A stretch of 64,000 nucleotides of DNA. It comes from an uncultured Treponema sp. (lineage in GTDB: Bacteria > Spirochaetota > Spirochaetia > Treponematales > Treponemataceae). The notes below the pieces were generated by a model. The model searched no databases. It saw only the letters and a program-made list of their open reading frames with translations, and was not told where the DNA came from. The DNA lies in assembly GCA_946411505.1 (NCBI GenBank), contig CAMKEG010000008.1:56612-120611 (forward strand), read 5' to 3'. This document shows positions 7,347 to 12,902 of this stretch, in pieces (position 1 is the first letter of the stretch; the number at the start of each line of letters is the position of its first letter). The translations under genes and the position numbers were made by a program.

Positions 7347-8536
7347 GCCCTTTGCGCAACCCCACAGACGCTGACCGCGCCGCTTTGGACAAAGCGACAT
7401 TCAAGTATGTCGCCACACCGAATGAATATACACCCGCGGGCACAACTGCAGAAACACCTTCTGGAACCAGCAGCACAACTGGCTACGATTGGGTAAGCTA
7501 TGTAAACGGAACTCTCGCTTACAACCGCAAGACAGACGCCACAGCCAAGAGCGCCACAGTAAAAGGCACGGAAGTTGGCGACGTAATCAAGACAAAGAAG
7601 GAAACTGTTACTCTTGACGTAAACGCCGGAACATGGTCAAAGCTTGCCGAGGCGACAAGCCTTGAAGTTTTTGCCCTTGTTGATTACACAGCCACAGGCA
7701 CGACTGCGAACTGCACTTTGACATCAAAGGCCATTCAAATCGCCGAAGATTATGACGCGTCACACACTGTAATTACAATTACACCGGGTTCTCTTTCAGG
7801 AACTTATACGCCTAGCGTAATCGCACCTGGCTACATCACAACTTATAACGGAGCCAATGGATATGCCGACGTTAAGGCCAAGTTTGACGCAGTTATTACA
7901 ACAATCAAGGCTTTGAAGAGTGACTATGTCACAACAGCATCTGTTAAGGATGCCAACACAGCCATCGACAATGACATCGAAGCCTTGAACCTTGAGCTTG
8001 CCTACATCGACGCCAAGTGGCACGGAGCCACAAAGGTTATAGTTTCCACAGACGCCGCCAACACAAAGACAACAAAGTTTGTTGACGACAACGGAAAGGA
8101 AGTTATTCCTGCCATCGTAAAGAAGGGCACAGCCCCCGAAGCCGAAACAGGAAAGTACACTCTTCTTAGCGGAAACTACAACACAGGCTCAATCTTGCTC
8201 ACAACTTGGAACAAGGTTACATTCGACGACGCCAACGACGCTTATGTTACAGCCGACGGATATAAGGGAAAGATTTCCGTTACATATCCTGTAGCTTCAA
8301 CAACACGTGATGGCGCTATTGGACAAAAGGATTCTCGCATTCTTACGATTGCCGACGGAGTCCTTACAGCTCCCAAAATGAATGTTTCACGTTCAGACGC
8401 TGCTGCCGCTACCAAAAATTACGCGTTCATCTTTAGCGCGTCAACTGTTGCGTACTATAACAACTCTGCCATTGGCGTAACTGCCACAGGTCGCGACGAG
8501 TACAAGTCATACAGCTATGTATTGCAGCAGAAATAG
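7259..8536 (+). CDS. Lipoprotein A of the inverted cassette
   Basis: The 425-residue product has a lipoprotein signal with lipobox TSFG-C at residue 24 and a Ser/Glu-rich linker. It is a threonine/alanine/lysine-rich protein of unknown fold. The first 29 residues are identical to those of the convergent paralogue at 11102-12409. The mature parts differ strongly but share landmarks: TDADRAALD, FKYVATP.EYT, GSGNYNTGSIL-type, and SYSY near the C-terminus. GGAGG precedes the ATG. It sits 48 nt after the outer-membrane protein gene and probably shares its transcript, which would make it the expressed copy. Confidence 0.82.
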   Translation: MKKNLFGAVSAALALALAITSFGCESGNDSPLRNPTDADRAALDKATFKYVATPNEYTPAGTTAETPSGTSSTTGYDWVSYVNGTLAYNRKTDATAKSATVKGTEVGDVIKTKKETVTLDVNAGTWSKLAEATSLEVFALVDYTATGTTANCTLTSKAIQIAEDYDASHTVITITPGSLSGTYTPSVIAPGYITTYNGANGYADVKAKFDAVITTIKALKSDYVTTASVKDANTAIDNDIEALNLELAYIDAKWHGATKVIVSTDAANTKTTKFVDDNGKEVIPAIVKKGTAPEAETGKYTLLSGNYNTGSILLTTWNKVTFDDANDAYVTADGYKGKISVTYPVASTTRDGAIGQKDSRILTIADGVLTAPKMNVSRSDAAAATKNYAFIFSASTVAYYNNSAIGVTATGRDEYKSYSYVLQQK

Positions 8537-8571
8537 CATCTGCAAGGCCAGCCTAATCTAGGTTAGCCAAT

Positions 8572-8603
8572 TAAGCCCCGGCCGCAAGGCTGGGGCTTTT
8601 TTT
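8572..8603 (+). terminator. Intrinsic terminator of lipoprotein A
   Basis: AAGCCCCGGCC, loop GCAA, GGCTGGGGCTT, followed by a T-run. The copy at 11036-11067 ends lipoprotein B on the other strand. Confidence 0.88.
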
Positions 8604-8770
8604 ATGGCTTGTGTGATTTTTTGGGTGGCGTTGTTGTGGTTGGAAAATGTGTTTGGCCTGGACGCGCGGTTGGTTGGGGCGGCGGCTGGTTGTTTTCCGC
8701 TTTGGTTGGCGGCGTCACGGCAAACGCGCCGCGGTTTGTCTTTCGCGCAAAATGGCGCGAAGGAGCGAAG

Positions 8771-8874
8771 CGGCCTGTCGAAAACACGCTTTTCGCGCCG
8801 CCGCGCAAGCGGCGCGTGCATAGTTACAAGCGCGAAAAGCGTGTAGCGGGCGCGCCCGCGCTTTCGTCAGGCCG
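8771..8874. other. Long imperfect hairpin within the inner arm
   Basis: CGGCCTG at 8771 pairs with CAGGCCG ending at 8874, and inside it CACGCTTTTCGCGC pairs with GCGCGAAAAGCGTG. The loop region also holds GCGGCGC-type inverted repeats. The mirrored copy is at 10765-10868. It could form a cruciform in DNA or a structured RNA. Confidence 0.6.
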
Positions 8875-8906
8875 TCTCGCGACTGGGAGCCATTTTTTTT
8901 TACGGA

Positions 8907-9722
8907 TTAATTTGCGGGGCTGGGGGCCTCCAGCGCCTTCAAAACCTTGTCCAACGGCGCGCCCATTTTTTCCGCCGCCACTTCCGGCGTGGCGTTATAG
9001 TCACGAATCAGCATGACCGCGCCTTCCACGGCCTTTTGCTCCATTGCGTCTTCCCTGATGTAAGTCTTTTCACGTTCCCATTCCATGTATTGCTTCCTCC
9101 ACTGCGTGTTGCGCTTGGCGTCCGCGACAAGCGTTTCCACCCGGCTCGTAAACTTGTTTGAAGCCCTGCCGCCGGCCAGCATTCGCAAGAAGGCCTTTTG
9201 GCCTTCGTCAAACAGTTTATCACAGTTTTCGGAAATAAAAAAGTACTTGTAGGCCCTGTCGTTTAATTTAATTTTTGAGTCCTCTTGGCACAAGTTCTCA
9301 AATGAGTACTTGGGAAGGCCGTTCCCGAATATGTCGCCGACGCAAATGAAAATTACAAAAGATGTTTTTAGGTCCTTGTATTTTTGGCCGGATTTCAACA
9401 GGTCCACGTCGATGACGCCCTGGTAATAGCGCGAGCGTTCCGGAAGTTCCTTTGTGTCCGCCGCCTGAAGCTCGATGTTGTAGACCTTAAGACCGTCTGC
9501 GTCCTTTGCGTAAACGTCAAGCCGGACGCCCTTGGCGCCAAAATCAACGTTGATTTCCTCCTCCTGGCTCATTTCAATGCGTTCAATCTTGAATTCCAAA
9601 AGGATTTCCAAAAGTTCCTTGCAAATGTCAGGGTTGTTGCGCATCACCTTGTAAAAGATGAAGTTGTTGGCAATTGTCAGGCTTTCCCACTTTTCGTTGC
9701 AAGGACAAGCTGCGCTTTCCAT
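8907..9722 (-). CDS. Rpn-family recombination-promoting nuclease, copy 1
   Basis: The 271-residue protein fits the Rpn/PDDEXK transposase-like family. It starts with a NNFIFYKVM segment, then GVRLDVYAKD and YNIELQ, which supply the catalytic D and E-x-Q of the PD-(D/E)XK fold, then ERSRYYQGVIDVDLLKSGQKY and FVIFIC. The C-terminal tail MLIRDYNATPEVAAEKMGAP is typical. Rpn proteins are DNA endonucleases that stimulate RecA-independent recombination. GGAG lies 8 nt before the ATG. It is divergent from copy 2 across a symmetric promoter region, and its last two codons lie in the inner inverted-repeat arm. Confidence 0.88.
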   Translation of the reverse strand: MESAACPCNEKWESLTIANNFIFYKVMRNNPDICKELLEILLEFKIERIEMSQEEEINVDFGAKGVRLDVYAKDADGLKVYNIELQAADTKELPERSRYYQGVIDVDLLKSGQKYKDLKTSFVIFICVGDIFGNGLPKYSFENLCQEDSKIKLNDRAYKYFFISENCDKLFDEGQKAFLRMLAGGRASNKFTSRVETLVADAKRNTQWRKQYMEWEREKTYIREDAMEQKAVEGAVMLIRDYNATPEVAAEKMGAPLDKVLKALEAPSPAN

Positions 9723-9765
9723 AAATTATCTCCTATATGCGGCATTGAAAAACGCTCCGCGTTTT

Positions 9766-9881
9766 CCTTGCATATAAGATACAAGCGATGAGCAAAAAAT
9801 TAGCGGTTTTTGGAAAAAAAATTCATTTTTTTGCCAAAAACCGCTAATTTTTTGTCTAACAGGGCTATCTTATATGCAAGG
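9766..9881. promoter_or_regulatory. Symmetric divergent promoter region of the two Rpn genes
   Basis: A perfect 21-bp inverted repeat (9793-9813 with 9834-9854) and a perfect 16-bp one (9766-9781 with 9866-9881) share one centre near 9823.5. Each half holds CGCTAA, 18 bp, then TATCTTATAT, pointing outward to one Rpn gene. The same motif and spacing occur at 12522-12551, before toxin-like module 2. With TATCTT as -10, the -35 position reads GCTAAT. Confidence 0.75.
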
Positions 9882-9911
9882 AAATTTTATTTTTTATAAG
9901 GAGTGGATTTT

Positions 9912-10733
9912 ATGAAAGAAGTCCTTACGCCGGAGGAGAAATGGGAGCGCGCGACGCTTTCCAACAACTTCATCTTCTACAAAGTCATGCGAGGGCATCC
10001 CGACGCCTGCCAGCGCCTGCTCGAAATGCTGCTGGACGTCAAGATTGAGAGGATGGAGCTGAGCGCCGAGGAGACCATAGCCTTGGACCACGACTCAAAG
10101 GGCATCCGCCTGGATGTTTTTGTCAAGGACACTGGCAAGATGTTCGACGTCGAGCTGCAGGTCGCTAACACGATGGAGCTGCCCGAGCGCGCGCGGTATT
10201 ACCAGGGCGTCATGGACGTGGACACGCTCAAGGCGGGACAAAAGTACAAGGAGCTCCGAGACGGCCACGTGATTTTCATCTGCATGGAGGATGTCTTCAG
10301 GAACGGGCTTCCGGTGGACACCTTTGAAAACATTTGTATAGAGGACGGAAGGACAAAATTGGGCGACAGGGCCTTAAAGCACTTTTTCATCGCGCCGATT
10401 TGCGCTAAAATGGTTGAGGACAAGGAGGCGAAAGCTTTCTTTGAGTTTTTGGTTTCGAACCAAGCGTCAAGCGGCTATACGGACAGCCTTAAAGGCTATG
10501 TCGCCGACGCAAAGCAGAGCACGGAGAACAAGAGGCAGTTTATGGAATGGGAACGACAGCGGGCCTACGATTTTGACGAAGGAAAGGAAGCGGGCATTGA
10601 GCAAAAGGCCGTGGAAGACGCGGTCATGCTTGTAAAAAAGTACAACGCGACTCCGGAATCCGCCGCAAGCGACATGGGCGCGCCGCTGGACAAGGTCTTG
10701 AAGGCGCTGGAGGCGCGCGGCCCAGCAATTTAA
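9912..10733 (+). CDS. Rpn-family recombination-promoting nuclease, copy 2
   Basis: I choose the ATG at 9912, 8 nt after AAGGAG (9898-9903), rather than the GTG at 9903; this gives 273 residues. Motifs match copy 1: NNFIFYKVM, GIRLDVFVKD with the catalytic D, FDVELQ with E-x-Q, ERARYYQGVMDVDTLKAGQKY, and the tail MLVKKYNATPESAASDMGAPLDKV. The two copies are clearly homologous but well diverged, in contrast to the near-identical non-coding arms. Expected role: DNA endonuclease promoting recombination, perhaps acting on the surrounding repeats. Confidence 0.88.
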   Translation: MKEVLTPEEKWERATLSNNFIFYKVMRGHPDACQRLLEMLLDVKIERMELSAEETIALDHDSKGIRLDVFVKDTGKMFDVELQVANTMELPERARYYQGVMDVDTLKAGQKYKELRDGHVIFICMEDVFRNGLPVDTFENICIEDGRTKLGDRALKHFFIAPICAKMVEDKEAKAFFEFLVSNQASSGYTDSLKGYVADAKQSTENKRQFMEWERQRAYDFDEGKEAGIEQKAVEDAVMLVKKYNATPESAASDMGAPLDKVLKALEARGPAI

Positions 10734-11088
10734 TCCGTAAAAAAAATGGCTCCCAGTCGCGAGACGGCCTGACGAAAGCGCGGGCGCGCCCGCTACACGC
10801 TTTTCGCGCTTGTAACTATGCACGCGCCGCTTGCGCGGCGGCGCGAAAAGCGTGTTTTCGACAGGCCGCTTCGCTCCTTCGCGCCATTTTGCGCGAAAGA
10901 CAAACCGCGGCGCGTTTGCCGTGACGCCGCCAACCAAAGCGGAAAACAACCAGCCGCCGCCTCAACCAACCGCGCGTCCAGGCCAAACACATTTCTCAAC
11001 CACAACAACGCCACCCAAAAAATCACACAAGCCATAAAAAAAGCCCCGGCCTTGCGGCCGGGGCTTAATTGGCTAACCTAGATTAGGC
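10730..11088. repeat. Inner right arm of the inverted repeat (non-coding, about 360 bp)
   Basis: Near-identical complement of 8551-8910. It begins in the last codons of Rpn copy 2 and ends just before the 3' end of lipoprotein B. It carries the mirrored hairpin (10765-10868) and terminator (11036-11067). No gene is visible inside. Confidence 0.93.
11036..11067 (-). terminator. Intrinsic terminator of lipoprotein B
   Basis: Read on the minus strand: AAGCCCCGGCC, loop GCAA, GGCCGGGGCTT, then a T-run. Mirror of the terminator at 8572. Confidence 0.88.
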
Positions 11089-11101
11089 TGCCTAGGAAAT
11101 C

Positions 11102-12409
11102 CTACTGCAACTTGTAGCTGTAAGAAGAAGCGTAAATGTTTACGCCTGTGTTCGAAGCGGCGCGGTTTGTTGCATCGTCGCAAGCGCTCTTCGGTGTGTT
11201 GTTAGACTTTCCAAGCAAGAAATCCCAAGTCTCATTGACATCAGTTGTAACAGTGCTGTTGTTTGTCTTAATCTTAGCTGATGTAAGAACACCGCTGTTG
11301 ATTGAGAGCGTGCGTCCAGACTTGCTGAGCGTTGTCTTGCCCTTTGTTGTGGTCTGGGTGTCGAAGTCAACAGAAATCTTTGAGCTGTAAATCTCAAGAC
11401 CGTTCAATGTGTAATGGTCGTTGTCATCGTCAAACACATATGTGTTGTCGCCTTTAACGAGTTTTGTAATCAAGATTGAACCAGTGTTGTATCCACTATC
11501 GACAACCTTGTAAGATCCTGTAGCAGCAGCCTTGGCTTCTCCGCCCTTCTTGTCAACAGTCTTGACGACTTTTCCGTCTTTGTCAAGCTTTGTAAGATAC
11601 TTCAAGCTTCCTGTTGTGGCTCCGTTAACAGTCTTTGTGTCAAGAATGCTGTAGCGGGCGCCTTCCTTCCAAACAGTGGCCCAGTCAAACTGATTCTGAG
11701 CGTCTTCCTGAGCTGTCTTCTTGGCAGCAAGAGTTGCATATGTCGTTTGAGCCGTTTTTTTATCCGCTTCGGTCATCGCGTCAAACGTAGCCTTTTCAGC
11801 GGCGGACATATTGTTATAAACAGTGTTGAAGGCTGCCTGGGCGTCGGCTGTTTCATTCTTGGCTGTTGTCAAAGCAGTTTTAGCAGTGTCAATGCGTTCT
11901 TGGTCTGTCTGCGAGGCAGTGGCGTTGATAACGTCATAAGCCGCAGCGCCGTCAGGAGTTGTTGTTGTGCTCAAGATAAGCTCGCGAACGGCGTAGGCTG
12001 ATGAAGATGAGCCATACTCAAAAGTGTTGTCCTTTGCGTTCAAAGCGATTGTCTCAGCCTTTGTGTTGATAACGTCGCCAACAGCGGGTTTTGTTACGTC
12101 AACCTTTCCCCAGTCGCCGCTCTTGATGTTGTAATTCTGAGAGCCGTTTTCAAACTTCTTGTACGCGAATCCAGCAGCAGTTGATCCCGTCTTTCCAACT
12201 TTCGTCTCTTCTTCGGAGGCGGGAGTTCCTAATGCAGTATACTCTGTCGGTGTGGCAACATACTTGAACACGCTGCCATCCAAAGCGGCGCGGTCAGCGT
12301 CTGTAACGGCGCGGATCGGGTTGTCGTTTCCGCTTTCGCAGCCGAACGACGTAATTGCAAGCGCCAAAGCCAAAGCGGCTGATACTGCGCCAAAAAGATT
12401 CTTTTTCAT
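11102..12409 (-). CDS. Lipoprotein B of the inverted cassette, possibly silent
   Basis: The 435-residue lipoprotein has the same first 29 residues and lipobox (TSFG-C) as lipoprotein A. The mature parts share only scattered motifs (TDADRAALD, FKYVATP.EYT, NTGSIL, SYSY). The middle is an alanine/glutamate/threonine-rich, helix-prone stretch (ETADAQAAFNTVYNNMSAAEK). It has the same GGAGG site. Upstream it has only the remnant of the outer-membrane protein 3' end and no complete gene or obvious promoter in its direction, so it may be a stored variant. Function is unknown. Confidence 0.8.
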   Translation of the reverse strand: MKKNLFGAVSAALALALAITSFGCESGNDNPIRAVTDADRAALDGSVFKYVATPTEYTALGTPASEEETKVGKTGSTAAGFAYKKFENGSQNYNIKSGDWGKVDVTKPAVGDVINTKAETIALNAKDNTFEYGSSSSAYAVRELILSTTTTPDGAAAYDVINATASQTDQERIDTAKTALTTAKNETADAQAAFNTVYNNMSAAEKATFDAMTEADKKTAQTTYATLAAKKTAQEDAQNQFDWATVWKEGARYSILDTKTVNGATTGSLKYLTKLDKDGKVVKTVDKKGGEAKAAATGSYKVVDSGYNTGSILITKLVKGDNTYVFDDDNDHYTLNGLEIYSSKISVDFDTQTTTKGKTTLSKSGRTLSINSGVLTSAKIKTNNSTVTTDVNETWDFLLGKSNNTPKSACDDATNRAASNTGVNIYASSYSYKLQ

Positions 12410-12473
12410 GCGAATCCTCCAATTCGTTTAATTTTTTTTTCTTTTAGGAAATCTGGCCTAGAACCAGAGTTCC
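12322..12473 (-). repeat. Outer right arm of the inverted repeat with outer-membrane-protein 3' remnant
   Basis: Complement of 7195-7346. The part at 12456-12473 is a copy of the last codons and stop of the outer-membrane protein gene (TGG TTC TAG on the minus strand), although no such gene lies on this side. Confidence 0.93.
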
Positions 12474-12521
12474 TTTTTTTTGGAGGATTTTTCAAAAAAA
12501 TATGCGCTTTTTTTAGAAAAT

Positions 12522-12551
12522 CGCTAAAATATGATTTAAAAACGCTATCTT
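12522..12551 (+). promoter_or_regulatory. Rpn-type promoter motif before toxin-like module 2
   Basis: CGCTAA (12522-12527), 18 bp, TATCTT (12546-12551), followed by ATAT. The spacing equals that of both Rpn promoters. Transcription would begin near 12558, at GGAACGCC, as in module 1. Confidence 0.55.
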
Positions 12552-12615
12552 ATATATGGAACGCCATAACATGGGCCGGCCGCCTCTTGATTCTAAATTA
12601 GGAGGCTCGCATAAC

Positions 12616-12705
12616 ATGAGTGAGTATGAATTGGCGATGTTAATCATCGCCGTTTTGACTTTGATTGTAAATGCGGTCGCTCTCTTCCGACAAAAGAAGA
12701 ATTAG
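12616..12705 (+). CDS. 29-residue hydrophobic peptide, type I toxin-like, copy 2
   Basis: It encodes MSEYELAMLIIAVLTLIVNA plus VALFRQKKN, the same length and layout as the 1681 peptide: polar start, one membrane helix, basic tail. AGGAGG (12599-12604) lies 11 nt upstream and can pair with GCCTC at 12582-12586, as in copy 1. Outside the identical 27-nt core the two genes differ mostly at synonymous or conservative positions, which indicates selection on the peptide. Toxicity is inferred. Confidence 0.7.
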   Translation: MSEYELAMLIIAVLTLIVNAVALFRQKKN

Positions 12706-12707
12706 CG

Positions 12708-12793
12708 GAAAAAGCCTGCCCGTAGTGTAGCGCCTCGGACAGGCTTTTTATAAAAACCAAAAAGAGGCGTCCGCCGTTATGGCGTTCCACTCT
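12708..12793 (-). ncRNA. Predicted antisense RNA of toxin-like module 2
   Basis: It runs from the consensus minus-strand promoter at 12800-12828 to the bidirectional terminator at 12709-12749, about 85 nt. Its 5' part repeats the peptide mRNA's leader: GGAACGCCATAAC and then CGCCTCTT. The second element matches the segment that can mask the ribosome-binding site in the mRNA. Confidence 0.6.
12709..12749. terminator. Bidirectional terminator of module 2
   Basis: AAAAAGCCTGCCCG (12709-12722) pairs with CGGACAGGCTTTTT (12736-12749), with one mismatch. It has a T-run in both directions, so both convergent RNAs probably end here and overlap across it. Confidence 0.85.
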
Positions 12794-12799
12794 GTAAAT

Positions 12800-12828
12800 A
12801 TAATAGCGCGACATTTGCGCGATGTCAA
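12800..12828 (-). promoter_or_regulatory. Antisense promoter of module 2
   Basis: On the minus strand TTGACA (12828-12823) and TATTAT (12805-12800) are exactly 17 bp apart. Confidence 0.82.
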
Positions 12829-12864
12829 GAAAAAAATGCCGCCTTCATGGCGCTTGAATGGCTC

Positions 12865-12893
12865 TTCACAAAGGGGACTTGTTTCGCTATAAT
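12865..12893 (+). promoter_or_regulatory. Promoter of uvrA
   Basis: TTCACA (12865-12870) and TATAAT (12888-12893) are 17 bp apart. The -10 box ends 9 nt before the ATG at 12903, so the mRNA would be leaderless or nearly so. Confidence 0.65.
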
Positions 12894-12902
12894 ATTAAGG
12901 TT

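Larger units (their letters stand above)
8551..8910. repeat. Inner left arm of the inverted repeat (non-coding, about 360 bp)
   Basis: This gene-free stretch is nearly identical to the complement of 10730-11088; I counted only a handful of single-base differences plus a one-base length change in a T-run. It contains a terminator at 8572 and a long GC-rich hairpin at 8771-8874, and ends in the last two codons of the Rpn gene at 8907. ORFs read across it are by-products of the palindromic structure. Confidence 0.93.
12558..12788. repeat. 13-bp inverted repeat bracketing toxin-like module 2
   Basis: GGAACGCCATAAC (12558-12570) is perfectly inverted at 12776-12788. Compared with module 1 both arms carry compensating changes (CACG against ATAAC), so the pairing or identity of the two ends is conserved. 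Confidence 0.82.

Noticed and set aside
8558..9016. ORFs of 68-135 residues read across the left inner arm, with mirrored copies in the right arm (10467-11081)
   Set aside because: They occur in several frames on both strands, have no ribosome-binding site, and are explained by the GC-rich palindromic arm. The paired copies simply reflect the inverted repeat.
12858..12902. Upstream in-frame start of UvrA
   Set aside because: A consensus promoter overlaps these codons, there is no ribosome-binding site, and homologues begin near the ATG at 12903.
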